From positions 1-64,000 of the IMG/VR virus record IMGVR_UViG_3300036398_003678: a stretch of DNA of 64,000 bases. One strand, written 5' to 3'. The DNA is from a virus. The number at the start of each line of letters is the position of its first letter. Position 1 is the stretch's first letter. The position numbers were made by a program, and so were the translations under genes. The notes beneath the pieces were generated by a model that worked only from the letters and a program-made list of their open reading frames with translations, searched no databases and was not told where the DNA came from. This document shows positions 1 through 7,775 of the stretch, piece by piece.

Positions 1-227
1 TTAACACGACACACGCACTATTAAACAAAACAGAGTTTTGCACTAACAACAATCCGTTATATATGCTTAATAGTCTGATATCAACCGTTAAGGTGTTTCA
101 TGCTACTTCTGCGACTAACATTATCGAAAAATGTCATGTGCTAAGCAATATTATACTAAAAAAAGATTTATTTAATCACAAATTGTCTCTAGTTAATAAA
201 AATTTATGGATCAATCAGCTCATATAA
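1..227 (+). CDS. C-terminal end of an unidentified protein (5' cut by window edge)
   Basis: The frame beginning at base 3 is open from the window edge to a TAA at 225-227, giving about 74 residues with no start needed inside the window. The peptide is rich in Asn, Leu and Lys like its neighbours. The next gene begins 22 bp before this stop, the kind of overlap seen throughout this strand, so this is probably a real gene tail. No family could be recognised from the fragment. Confidence 0.55.
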   Translation, partial: NTTHALLNKTEFCTNNNPLYMLNSLISTVKVFHATSATNIIEKCHVLSNIILKKDLFNHKLSLVNKNLWINQLI

Positions 228-844
228 TTATAGCTAAATACCAAGAAGATACTCGGTGGACAGAAAATCTGCCATCCTTTTATCATATGGTCATCTATGA
301 TAAACATAATCATTTATCAATGAATTTTTTACCCAATATCGGTAGGGAAGCCCACACATATCTTTACCATATAGTAAATAATTATCATAATTTATCAGAT
401 ATAATGGTTTTTTGTCAGGGTAACCCTTTTGATCATTATCCTTCTATTTTACAAAAGTTATCTGATCAAACTTTATTAGAATCTATTTATGATTCATCTG
501 GCTTTTTTGGTTTAGGCCCACAAGTTTCGGAGGGGCCATACGCAAACTTTGACCCTAGACACGAGATGGGCCTACCTATGTTTTATTTTTTAAATTTGTT
601 ATTTGGTATTAATATGCAACCTAAAGATGTTTATAGAACAGTTTACGGGGCTCAGTTTATTACTACGAAAAAGAATATCGTTCATAGGCCAATTGGTTTT
701 TATAAACTAGTATTAGATCTACTTAGCACAGAAAATATTCCTATAGAAGCTTATATTCTTGAAAGGTTGTGGCCATATATATTTGATACGAACTACAAGT
801 TATCTCCAAAAATTTTAAAACTGGTTGAAAAATACTCTAATTAA
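206..844 (+). CDS. DUF3431-family protein (putative glycosyltransferase-associated)
   Basis: This 212-residue protein has the DUF3431 pattern: an N-terminal hydrophobic strand followed by a Y-x-E-D-x-x-W motif (about residues 12-18), then LPNIGREAHTYLYHIV (about 43-58), and then V-F-C-Q-G-N-P-F-D-H (about 68-77). DUF3431 proteins occur near sugar-transfer genes in bacteria, fungi and phages. Their biochemical activity is not established to my knowledge. The gene overlaps the preceding one by 22 bp. With the methyltransferase and glycosyltransferase nearby, a role in glycan modification of host or virion is an inference only. Confidence 0.8.
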   Translation: MDQSAHIIIAKYQEDTRWTENLPSFYHMVIYDKHNHLSMNFLPNIGREAHTYLYHIVNNYHNLSDIMVFCQGNPFDHYPSILQKLSDQTLLESIYDSSGFFGLGPQVSEGPYANFDPRHEMGLPMFYFLNLLFGINMQPKDVYRTVYGAQFITTKKNIVHRPIGFYKLVLDLLSTENIPIEAYILERLWPYIFDTNYKLSPKILKLVEKYSN

Positions 845-953
845 TAGTCATTAAAGAGCATTTGCTATCAGGAGAGTCCTTGAAAAGGATACGTCTGTAT
901 GTTATCATAACGAAGAGAGCGGTTTTCCTTTTAACACAATAAATATCCTATCA

Positions 954-1103
954 ATGAATATTGTCATATTGTTCTCGTTTATCGTTGCGTGTTTTATAGG
1001 TTTTTTGAATGGTATAAAAGCTATGGATAGAGCACGAACACTAGGTATTGGCGTTAAGCCATCCAATAATATTTTTACGTTCTTATTTTTTGACAAGTAC
1101 TAA
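954..1103 (+). CDS. Small hydrophobic protein (49 aa), possible membrane protein
   Basis: An ATG at 954 opens a 49-residue reading frame ending in TAA at 1101-1103. Residues 2-20 form one hydrophobic segment (I, V, L, F, A, G) suited to a membrane span, followed by a basic, polar tail. It fills a gap between two real genes and is on the same strand as them. No good Shine-Dalgarno site is visible directly upstream, so the start is uncertain. The opposite strand is also open here (905-1096), but that peptide looks like a mirror of this one. Confidence 0.4.
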   Translation: MNIVILFSFIVACFIGFLNGIKAMDRARTLGIGVKPSNNIFTFLFFDKY

Positions 1104-1120
1104 TAAATATAATAATTATT

Positions 1121-1744
1121 ATGGTAAAGTATTTTTTAGATCATCTAACACAAAATAGCGATCAGTTTGTATTCGGACCAATACAAGATGACGAAGCTTT
1201 ATTATTGTACTCTATAATTAGAACATGTAACATTAAAACAATACTTGAAGTTGGTGGACTAAATGGTTATTCAGCCAATAATTTTCTACATGCAGTAACA
1301 GACCAAGGAAAGGTCTATACCGTAGATATTTCGTCAGTTAATAAAATTAAAGATAATCATATTGTCATAACAAAAAATGCACAAGATGTAAATACACAGG
1401 ACATAGATAGTTCTTATATAGGTTTGGTTTTTTTTGATGCTCATGCATATGATGAGCAAATGCAATTATTAAATAATCTTATATCTAGTAATTTAATAGA
1501 CGATAATACTATTATAGCGTTACACGATACCAATACTCATCCGTTACAGGTTTGTTCATGGTCATATCAAACAAATGATGGATGGATTCATCAGCCAGTA
1601 GAAAGAAACATGGTAAATACTTTAGTTGATGACTTTGGGTATAATTGTATTAATTTTCATACTCAGCCATCAAACCATAATAATAGTTTACCATTTAGAC
1701 ACGGGATAAGCATACTGAAAAAATTCAAACATCTATCAGTTTGA
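1121..1744 (+). CDS. SAM-dependent class I methyltransferase (Methyltransf_24 type)
   Basis: The 207-residue protein has a Rossmann-type methyltransferase core. The SAM-binding motif I is ILEVGGLNGYSA (about residues 40-51), followed by an acidic strand end in VYTVDIS (about 65-71) and F-F-D-A-H (about 107-111), then a helix of leucines and A-L-H-D-T (about 136-140). This arrangement matches class I methyltransferases of the Methyltransf_24 group, often found in sugar and antibiotic clusters. The substrate cannot be read from the sequence. Its position between a DUF3431 gene and glycosyltransferases suggests a sugar or glycan acceptor (inference). Confidence 0.8.
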   Translation: MVKYFLDHLTQNSDQFVFGPIQDDEALLLYSIIRTCNIKTILEVGGLNGYSANNFLHAVTDQGKVYTVDISSVNKIKDNHIVITKNAQDVNTQDIDSSYIGLVFFDAHAYDEQMQLLNNLISSNLIDDNTIIALHDTNTHPLQVCSWSYQTNDGWIHQPVERNMVNTLVDDFGYNCINFHTQPSNHNNSLPFRHGISILKKFKHLSV

Positions 1745-1757
1745 CAAAGGACACGAA

Positions 1758-2291
1758 ATGCATAATAGACTAGAAAATCAAAGAGTATATTTAGCCGGAG
1801 CTATGGACAGAGTGCCAGACAGAGGTACTACATGGAGAGATAATATTACGCCTTTCTTAGAAGACATGGGCGTTGTGGTTTTTAATCCTATCACTAAGCC
1901 AACCACAACAGGTATGGAAGATCATGATTCTCATATTGTAAAAACTAAGCTAAAACAAAAAGAACGATATGATGAATTATCAGAAATGATGAAAGTTATC
2001 AGGAGAGTTGACCTACGTCTCGTAGATATTAGCGATTTTTTGATAGTCAACCTGAATTTAGATATACATCCATGCGGAACGTATGAGGAAATTTTTAGTG
2101 CTAACAGATGTAAGAAGCCCATTATTATTCATGTAGAACAAGGAAAAATAAATGCCCCTGACTGGATATTCGGAACTATTCCTCATCAAATGATTTTTTC
2201 TTCATGGGACGATCTTAAAAACTATCTTAAGCATATTGATACTGATGAAAACATTGAATCTTATAGAAGATGGCAATTTTTTAATATATAA
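1758..2291 (+). CDS. Nucleoside 2-deoxyribosyltransferase-like protein
   Basis: The 177-residue protein begins with VYLAGAMD (about residues 10-17), the glycine/aspartate-bearing strand-turn of the nucleoside 2-deoxyribosyltransferase fold. It continues with S-D-F-L-I-V-N-L and G-T-Y-E-E-I (centre), where the conserved Glu sits in the family's active-site position, and then K-K-P-I-I-I-H-V. Relatives either exchange bases between deoxynucleosides or hydrolyse dNMPs. The exact reaction cannot be told. AGGACACGAA precedes the ATG at a suitable distance. It sits two genes before GMP reductase, so a purine salvage or nucleotide-pool role is plausible. Confidence 0.72.
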   Translation: MHNRLENQRVYLAGAMDRVPDRGTTWRDNITPFLEDMGVVVFNPITKPTTTGMEDHDSHIVKTKLKQKERYDELSEMMKVIRRVDLRLVDISDFLIVNLNLDIHPCGTYEEIFSANRCKKPIIIHVEQGKINAPDWIFGTIPHQMIFSSWDDLKNYLKHIDTDENIESYRRWQFFNI

Positions 2292-2346
2292 TATTATTTG
2301 ATTTTTTAATGTTATCTTTTGCCCATAGGGGTTGAAGATTTGTATA

Positions 2347-2577
2347 ATGAAAACATTTTTCTGTAAAACCAAAATGCCTAAATACTATGTTAAGTCTGGA
2401 CAAATAAAATTTATTATAGATTCTCCTGATCATACAGCCGCTATTCTGGCGGCTTTAAAGCACTACAAGGGCAGGGGTATAATGACAGGCGCAAAAATCT
2501 GCGTAAGCGAACAGGGATTCGAAGATTTTAAAAAATGGACATGTTATGATACAGATGAATATATGAGGAAAGCGTAG
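2347..2577 (+). CDS. Conserved hypothetical phage protein
   Basis: This small protein (about 76 residues from the ATG at 2347) contains an IIDSPDHTAAILAALKHY stretch and a G-A-K-I-C-V-S-E-Q-G-F motif. The fold appears to be alpha/beta, with no membrane segment. An in-frame TTG at 2332 sits directly against a GGGG and an ATG at 2374 also fits, so the start is uncertain. It lies 3 bp before the GMP reductase gene and is probably cotranscribed with it. I do not recognise a function. Confidence 0.6.
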   Translation: MKTFFCKTKMPKYYVKSGQIKFIIDSPDHTAAILAALKHYKGRGIMTGAKICVSEQGFEDFKKWTCYDTDEYMRKA

Positions 2578-2580
2578 CTT

Positions 2581-3711
2581 ATGCAAAAAATTATCAATGA
2601 ATCAAAATTAGACTTTAATGACGTATTAATAGTTCCTCAACGCTCCACTCTTACTAGTAGATCAGATATAGAGCTAGAACGCACGTTTAGTTTTTATCAT
2701 TCTCCAAGAAGTTGGACCGGTATCCCAATTATGTGCGCCAATATGAGCTTTTGTAGTTTTGAGATGGCGACAGCACTAGCTAAGCATAAAATGATAGCAT
2801 GTTTACACAAATACCATACTGTTGAACAGCTTTCGGATTATTTTCAAAAACACCCAGAAAATATAGACTATACATTCGTATCAATAGGCTATAAAAAAAG
2901 CGACTTAAATCATTTGCTAGAGCTTAAAGAAAAACTAGGAAAGCAGCCAAATATTTGTATAGACGTTCCAAATGGACATATGGATGTTTTTGTTAAATAC
3001 TGTAGGAGAGTTAGAGATCATTTCCCAGAATCCATTATTATTGCTGGGAATGTTACTAATACCTCGTCTACTCAAGAACTATTAATTTATGGAGGCGTCG
3101 ATATTGTAAAGTGTGGTATTGGTGGAGGAAGCGCGTGTACTACTCGCTTTCTTACAGGTTGTGGGGTGCCTCAGTTGAGCTGTTGTTTAGACAATGCCTA
3201 TGTAGCACACGGCCTTCAAAATGGACATAAAAAACTAGGCCTAATCTGCTCTGATGGTGGACACAAAACGGTTGGAGACGTTTGCAAAGCCCTGTGTGCA
3301 GGAAGTGATTTTGTAATGCTCGGCGGATATTTCGCAGGATCCGAGCCTTGTGATGGGGAGTGGAAAACTGAGTATTTGTGCCAATCTCATAATTCGGAGT
3401 GGTGGCAGCCATATGATCCTGGATATTCGACCACAAAAAGAAAAACCGAATTCACATACTACGGAATGAGCACCCACCATGCTCAAGAAAAATATGAAGA
3501 TAATATCAAAGAATATAGAGCTAGTGAAGGAACTAAAATCACCGTACCTTACAAGGGGCCTATGGATAAAATTATCCAAGAATTATTGGGGGGCATCCGT
3601 TCCTGTTGCTGTTATATAGGAGCGGCTCACGTTAAACATATGGCTAAATGTAGTCAGTTTTGTAAAGTGAGCCAAATACATAATAACAACAACCCGCGTC
3701 TAGGTGTTTAA
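2581..3711 (+). CDS. guaC: GMP reductase (IMPDH/GMPR family)
   Basis: GMP reductase converts GMP to IMP and ammonia using NADPH. The 376-residue protein has the IMPDH/GMPR TIM barrel: the N-terminal L-D-F-N-D-V-L signature (about residues 10-16), an I-P-I-M-C-A-N-M strand (48-55), and the catalytic loop G-I-G-G-G-S-A-C-T-T-R with Cys186. This is followed by I-C-S-D-G-G (about 221-226) and a Y-Y-G-M-S flap. The CBS domain pair of IMP dehydrogenase is absent, which favours GMP reductase. The C-terminus overlaps the next gene by one base (TAATG). GMP reductase genes are uncommon in phages. It may rebalance guanine and adenine pools for an AT-rich genome (inference). Confidence 0.88.
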   Translation: MQKIINESKLDFNDVLIVPQRSTLTSRSDIELERTFSFYHSPRSWTGIPIMCANMSFCSFEMATALAKHKMIACLHKYHTVEQLSDYFQKHPENIDYTFVSIGYKKSDLNHLLELKEKLGKQPNICIDVPNGHMDVFVKYCRRVRDHFPESIIIAGNVTNTSSTQELLIYGGVDIVKCGIGGGSACTTRFLTGCGVPQLSCCLDNAYVAHGLQNGHKKLGLICSDGGHKTVGDVCKALCAGSDFVMLGGYFAGSEPCDGEWKTEYLCQSHNSEWWQPYDPGYSTTKRKTEFTYYGMSTHHAQEKYEDNIKEYRASEGTKITVPYKGPMDKIIQELLGGIRSCCCYIGAAHVKHMAKCSQFCKVSQIHNNNNPRLGV

Positions 3712-4772
3712 TGAATATTAATTTTTGTGGCCCCATTAATAATACCGGATATGGACTTGCTTCCTTCAATATCCTAAAAGCACTATCCGGAAAAAATAAA
3801 ATATATTATTTTCCAAAAGGACAACCAAGCGTTAATACACAGCAAGATTATGATTTCGTAGTAGATCTGCTTAATAACCAAGACGATTTCGACATCCATG
3901 CTCCGTTTATTAAAATTTGGCATCAGTTTGATCTAGCAGAAAGAGTTGGTAAAGGAAGATATTTTGCGTATCCATTTTTTGAGCTAGACTCTTTTAATCA
4001 AAGAGAAAAAAAACACCTATCCGTACCAGACGAACTCTTTGTATCTAGTAATTGGGCTAAAGACATAATACTAAACAATGGTATCTGTTCGATAGTGAAT
4101 GTGGCTCCTTTAGGAGTAGACGTTGCTACTTTTAATCATGAGCAGTATTCTATGATAGATCAAAACAAATATGTCTTTTTAAATATTGGTAAATGGGAAA
4201 TTAGAAAAGGTCACGATGTACTTATAGATATATTTAGAAAAGCTTTTCCATCGGAAGAAGATGTTGAACTATGGATAGTAGCGTCAGAACACACAAATAA
4301 CTATTCTAGTGAAGAACAACTTAAAGAATGGAAAAATAAATATTTGATTGACAGTAGGGTAAAACTTTCTCCCGGTGTCGATTCCCAGCAGGATATAGCT
4401 CAGATTATATCTCAGGCTTCTTGTGGTGTGTTTATGTCAAGAGCAGAAGGATGGAATCTCGAACTTTTAGAATGCATGGCTATGAATAAACCAGTAATAG
4501 CAACCGACTACTCTGCCCACACCGAATTTTGTGATAAAGATAATTCTTATCTGGTAAATATTACAGAAACAGAACGAGCATATGATGGCAAGGCATTTGT
4601 TGGACAGGGGAATTGGGCCAAAATAGGCCAATCTCAAATAGATGAGTGCGTAGACTATATGAGATTTGTTTATAAAAATAGAATCACTAATAATTCTGGT
4701 GGCCTAAAAACGGCCCAAAAGCTATCATGGAATAATACAGCCAATATAATAGAAGGGTGTATGTCTAAATAG
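3711..4772 (+). CDS. Glycosyltransferase family 4 (GT-B fold)
   Basis: The 353-residue protein has a GT-B architecture. The N-terminal acceptor domain starts with MNINFCGPINNTGYG, and the C-terminal donor domain starts near residue 145 with F-L-N-I-G-K-W-E-I-R-K-G. It also carries the GT4 donor-binding stretch with M-S-R-A-E-G-W-N-L-E-L-L-E (about 240-252), where E-x7-E residues bind the nucleotide sugar, followed by M-N-K-P-V-I-A-T-D. It probably transfers a sugar from an NDP-sugar to an unknown acceptor such as a virion protein, host glycan or DNA. It overlaps guaC by one base. Confidence 0.87.
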   Translation: MNINFCGPINNTGYGLASFNILKALSGKNKIYYFPKGQPSVNTQQDYDFVVDLLNNQDDFDIHAPFIKIWHQFDLAERVGKGRYFAYPFFELDSFNQREKKHLSVPDELFVSSNWAKDIILNNGICSIVNVAPLGVDVATFNHEQYSMIDQNKYVFLNIGKWEIRKGHDVLIDIFRKAFPSEEDVELWIVASEHTNNYSSEEQLKEWKNKYLIDSRVKLSPGVDSQQDIAQIISQASCGVFMSRAEGWNLELLECMAMNKPVIATDYSAHTEFCDKDNSYLVNITETERAYDGKAFVGQGNWAKIGQSQIDECVDYMRFVYKNRITNNSGGLKTAQKLSWNNTANIIEGCMSK

Positions 4773-4786
4773 ACAGGAGATACTAT

Positions 4787-5299
4787 ATGCCCATACCTCA
4801 GCCAGAAAATAATGAAGATAAACAAAAGTTTATATCCCGCTGCATGAGCAGCGAGGTAATGAAAAAAGATTACCAAGACTCCAAACAAAGAGTAGCGGTG
4901 TGTCTGGGTCAAACAAAAAAAGCAGGATCTTTATTGATCGAAGAAGTTTGCGATAATCTTTTGGCTAGTAATTGTTCATGGGACGATGAATGGGATGAAT
5001 TTACGTGGGAAGTAGAAGCTAATACAATCTACGAAGAAGACGGTAAAACAGTTGCTGCTGAATATCAGGGGCGTAAAGTAACTTTAAATAAGCCCTTTAG
5101 AACTCCTGACGGCCCCAAAAAGTTTAGCGTTTACGTAAAAAACGACAAAGGAAATATTGTCAAAGTAAATTTTGGCGACCCCAACATGAAGATTAAGAAA
5201 AATATTCCAGAGCGCAGAAAAAGCTTTAGAGCTAGACACAATTGTGATAATCCTGGGCCTAAGTGGAAAAGTCGATATTGGGCGTGTAAGAGTTGGTGA
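4787..5299 (+). CDS. Conserved phage protein with RARHNCDNPGP C-terminal motif
   Basis: The 170-residue protein joins two modules common in phage proteins. The N-terminal segment (about residues 10-42) has the K-F-I-S-R-C-M...Q-R-V-A-V-C pattern. The C-terminal segment (about 125-170) reads F-G-D-P-N-M, then R-R-K-S-F-R-A-R-H-N-C-D-N-P-G-P and Y-W-A-C-K-S-W. From memory these modules often accompany prohead or virion-associated proteins, including maturation proteases, but no protease active site is visible here. The start is supported by CAGGAG 10 bp upstream. A GGTGTAT motif lies 31 bp upstream, at 4756. Confidence 0.65.
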   Translation: MPIPQPENNEDKQKFISRCMSSEVMKKDYQDSKQRVAVCLGQTKKAGSLLIEEVCDNLLASNCSWDDEWDEFTWEVEANTIYEEDGKTVAAEYQGRKVTLNKPFRTPDGPKKFSVYVKNDKGNIVKVNFGDPNMKIKKNIPERRKSFRARHNCDNPGPKWKSRYWACKSW

Positions 5300-5332
5300 T
5301 TAGACAATTTCTTAAGCATACAAGTATAATTT

Positions 5333-5340
5333 TATAAATA
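5333..5340 (+). promoter_or_regulatory. T4-late-like TATAAATA box
   Basis: TATAAATA followed by GG lies 38 bp before the start of the gene at 5378, in one of the few intergenic gaps. T4 late promoters consist of TATAAATA alone, read by a gp55-type sigma factor, and such a sigma is encoded just downstream at 5896. A sigma-70-like TATAAT also occurs at 5357-5362, so the gap may hold more than one promoter. Only the sequence match supports this. Confidence 0.45.
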
Positions 5341-5377
5341 GGTTCAGACTAGTCGTTATAATACATGAGGCTTCATT

Positions 5378-5851
5378 ATGGATCGCATAAATGATATTTT
5401 AAATTCTGTTAATAAAGCACTATCAGAAGATAGTAATTTTCTAAATGTAGAAAAACAAGAAACAGAATCACCAGAAATTGAACTCATGGAATATAAAAAA
5501 GATTTCTATAATATGAGCGTTGGCTCTTTAAGAGCTATCATGGAACACGCTAATAGTATATTAAACAGTCTCGAAAACCCAAACGTAAGCGAGAATTTGA
5601 CAGCGGCCCATCTACAGGGTATGATCGCTGTAGTTGAGGATCAAATGCGAGGTATCCATGATTTTGTCATGTATGTCTCGGAGGCTGCCGATAATACTGG
5701 AGCAGGAGCTAAGACTGGGCTATGGGAAAACATTCGTAAAAAAAGACAGCGAATGGGTGATGACTATAGACCAGCTAAGCCAGGAGATAAAGACAGGCCA
5801 GATCCTGACATGTGGAAAAAGCTAACTAAGGACAACAAAAAGTCTGAATAG
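5378..5851 (+). CDS. Conserved phage protein with GLWENIRKKRQRMG C-terminal module
   Basis: The 157-residue protein is predicted to be helical: an acidic N-terminus, a central amphipathic helix region (about residues 45-110), and a Lys/Arg/Pro-rich tail (about 115-157) starting G-L-W-E-N-I-R-K-K. This tail is a recurring module in phage proteins, often paired with the K-P-G-D-K motif that is also present. The function of the module is unknown to me. The ATG follows CATGAGG, with AGG as a weak ribosome site. The preceding gene carries another recurring phage module, so the pair may be virion-associated (inference). Confidence 0.62.
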   Translation: MDRINDILNSVNKALSEDSNFLNVEKQETESPEIELMEYKKDFYNMSVGSLRAIMEHANSILNSLENPNVSENLTAAHLQGMIAVVEDQMRGIHDFVMYVSEAADNTGAGAKTGLWENIRKKRQRMGDDYRPAKPGDKDRPDPDMWKKLTKDNKKSE

Positions 5852-5895
5852 TGTTTATTTGGGCGGTTTGGGGTCAATAATTATAAGGACCGAAT

Positions 5896-6492
5896 ATGGA
5901 AAAGACATTTGATTCTCTATCTACGTATATTGCTTTAGCAAAAAAAACTATCTCTAAATTTGCCCCGAAGTTTTATAACGGACTATCCAAGGAAATGCTT
6001 AGCAATGAGGAAGCCGTTTCGGATGTTGCCACAGCCATTATGTATGCTGACTGGAGATTTGATCCAGATAGACCTGGGAAGACGGGACTAAAGAAAACCC
6101 TATATTCTTATCGGAACCAATGCGCTATTTGGGCTATCAAGACGTATATAACAAATAAATACAAGAAGCCTAAAAACATAAGTATCAATCATGTGTTTAG
6201 CGAAGACTCAGAGTCAGAACTACACAACACCATCCCAGACAAAAAAACTAAGCAGCCTATTGATGTTCTGATAGAAGAAGAAAACGAAACCATACTCTCA
6301 GATGCTATGTCCGCTTTGTGGAATCACTCAGCCCTTTCTGAAAAACAAAAACACCAACTCAAACTATATTATCTCGAAGATAAAACTCTAACAGAGATTG
6401 GTAAAGTTTATGGAGTGTCGAGAGAAGCTATTAGGCAAAATATCAAAAGAAGCTTAGAGACTATAAGACAATATGATAAATGCACAACTTGA
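5896..6492 (+). CDS. RNA polymerase sigma factor, late/gp55-like
   Basis: This 198-residue protein resembles reduced phage sigma factors. Residues about 40-100 resemble sigma region 2, with an aromatic and acidic helix around Y-A-D-W-R-F-D and Y-R-N-Q-C-A-I-W. Residues about 150-190 form a region 4 helix-turn-helix with L-T-E-I-G-K-V-Y-G-V-S-R-E-A-I-R-Q. Such proteins redirect host RNA polymerase to phage late promoters. TATAAATA-like boxes and the recurring GGTGTAT motif in this window are candidate targets. The start follows ATAAGGACCGAAT, a good ribosome site. The gene ends overlapping the next one by 20 bp. Confidence 0.82.
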   Translation: MEKTFDSLSTYIALAKKTISKFAPKFYNGLSKEMLSNEEAVSDVATAIMYADWRFDPDRPGKTGLKKTLYSYRNQCAIWAIKTYITNKYKKPKNISINHVFSEDSESELHNTIPDKKTKQPIDVLIEEENETILSDAMSALWNHSALSEKQKHQLKLYYLEDKTLTEIGKVYGVSREAIRQNIKRSLETIRQYDKCTT

Positions 6493-6814
6493 TCTTTATG
6501 TATTGCGAATGCAAGACAACAAGCTAGAAGTTTTGTTGGACGATAACAAAGAATTGCCTAATCTAAACTTAAATGAAAATTCCGACATCGCTTATCAGCT
6601 TGGAGTATTGTCTAAGCAATATCTTTCTATTGATGATGGGTATTTAAATTTTAGACCTCTAGATATATTTATAGTCAATAAAATACTATATATACCTTAT
6701 ATGGTTCTAATATATAATACCTTGGTTCCTAAACATGGTGGATTTTATTTATTGGAGAGTATAACTAATGAATATAATACAAAAACTTTACTTAAAATTA
6801 AAAACATTATTTAG
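6473..6814 (+). CDS. Hypothetical protein, 113 aa
   Basis: The protein is unrecognised. It begins inside the end of the sigma factor gene (20-bp overlap) and ends 47 bp inside the next gene, which suggests translational coupling. The sequence alternates hydrophobic strands (L-D-L-Y-V-L, I-L-Y-I-P-Y-M-V-L-I-Y) and looks beta-rich. T4 gp55 works with a coactivator and a clamp, so a sigma-accessory role is possible by position, but no sequence feature supports it. Confidence 0.55.
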   Translation: MINAQLDLYVLRMQDNKLEVLLDDNKELPNLNLNENSDIAYQLGVLSKQYLSIDDGYLNFRPLDIFIVNKILYIPYMVLIYNTLVPKHGGFYLLESITNEYNTKTLLKIKNII

Positions 6815-7232
6815 TAGTAGCAAAATCGAAAAAAAAGAAGAAGACCAAAAATATAGCACAAGCAGTAAATTTGGTTTAAAGGATAAAATAAAAGGAGCTA
6901 TCACGTTTAGCCTATACGAAAATAACGATATAGATATTTTATGTTTTTTACCAGAAACTGACAAAATGTCTTCTGATGAAATAACTAGGGAATCGGAAGA
7001 TTTTGGTAAGTTTATTAGTTCTATAACCGACGGACTAGTAGTTGACTCGATAGTATCTCTGTTAGAGAAAAACAAGAAAAAAAGTTCCGATCCAAATGAT
7101 CAATTATTTATTGACAACATATTATTTTTTTGGGCCATGTCCCACATAAATAGAACAGATAAGAAAAAGAATAGTAGCAAAAATCATCCTGTAATTAGAC
7201 CAACAGCGGTTTTTAATCAAATAAAACATTAA
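6768..7232 (+). CDS. Hypothetical protein, 154 aa
   Basis: The protein is unrecognised. The N-terminal 20 residues are basic and hydrophobic. The middle contains an acidic helix-rich region (residues about 60-110), and the C-terminus is lysine-rich (K-K-K-N-S-S-K). GGAGAG is seen about 16 bp before the ATG, a long spacing. The reading frame is well supported by gene packing and codon bias, but function is unknown. Confidence 0.55.
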   Translation: MNIIQKLYLKLKTLFSSSKIEKKEEDQKYSTSSKFGLKDKIKGAITFSLYENNDIDILCFLPETDKMSSDEITRESEDFGKFISSITDGLVVDSIVSLLEKNKKKSSDPNDQLFIDNILFFWAMSHINRTDKKKNSSKNHPVIRPTAVFNQIKH

Positions 7233-7254
7233 AATGCTATTTTCGTGACTTTCT

Positions 7255-7282
7255 GGTGTTTATACTTACTATAATAGCGTCT
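7255..7282 (+). promoter_or_regulatory. GGTGTTTATAC...TATAAT element, candidate promoter
   Basis: GGTGTTTATACTTAC followed by TATAATAG lies 68 bp before the next start codon. It is a one-base variant of the GGTGTAT motif found in most intergenic gaps of this window. A second element, AATAAATAGG, follows at 7301-7310, 13 bp before the start codon. Confidence 0.4.
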
Positions 7283-7322
7283 TAGTGCTTAGTTTTCCCT
7301 AATAAATAGGCTATATTCTTAA

Positions 7323-7775
7323 ATGTCATCCAAGAATAAATTTAAAATCATATGGCAAAAATGGGTTGATCCATTTGGATATGATGATATCGATGAGGCA
7401 GAAGAGGCCGGGCCAGATCAAGACTACTATGAAGATTATGAGAATGAAGAACAAAATAACAATGGAAAGAACTTAGAATCCTACTCTGGAATTTATAATC
7501 CTAAATATGTTAAAGTTATAGCGACTCCGATGGGCGTTATACCTATTAATGAAAATACCGCTAGTAATAAAATTTTTAACTTTTGGATGGGCCATACCAA
7601 TTTTGATATCACTAAAGATATTGTAGATACAATAGAAGAAACTAGCGGAGTAGAATCTTTAGATATTTTTACCAGATACAGATTTCGTATTTCGGTAGGA
7701 AAAGCTTTTGATGATTCTCAGATTATGAGAGATATTAATGATAGGGTTTATGAGCATTTAGACATATATGATTAA
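7323..7775 (+). CDS. Hypothetical acidic protein, 150 aa
   Basis: Residues about 18-45 are strongly acidic (repeats of D, E and Y). The C-terminal two thirds look alpha/beta, with V-K-V-I-A-T-P-M-G-V and a G-V-E-S-L-D-I-F-T-R-Y-R-F-R-I-S-V-G-K-A-F motif of the kind seen in small phage proteins of unknown function. It overlaps the ClpP-like gene by 8 bp, so the two are probably made together. An adaptor or scaffold role next to a head protease is conceivable but unproven. Confidence 0.58.
   Translation: MSSKNKFKIIWQKWVDPFGYDDIDEAEEAGPDQDYYEDYENEEQNNNGKNLESYSGIYNPKYVKVIATPMGVIPINENTASNKIFNFWMGHTNFDITKDIVDTIEETSGVESLDIFTRYRFRISVGKAFDDSQIMRDINDRVYEHLDIYD

Noticed and set aside
905-1096. Minus-strand reading frame of 63 residues
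   Set aside because: It runs opposite to all nearby genes, has no ribosome site, and the + strand frame at 954-1103 is a better small-gene candidate.
3152-3579. Minus-strand frames under the GMP reductase gene
   Set aside because: They are shadows of a clearly recognised + strand enzyme.
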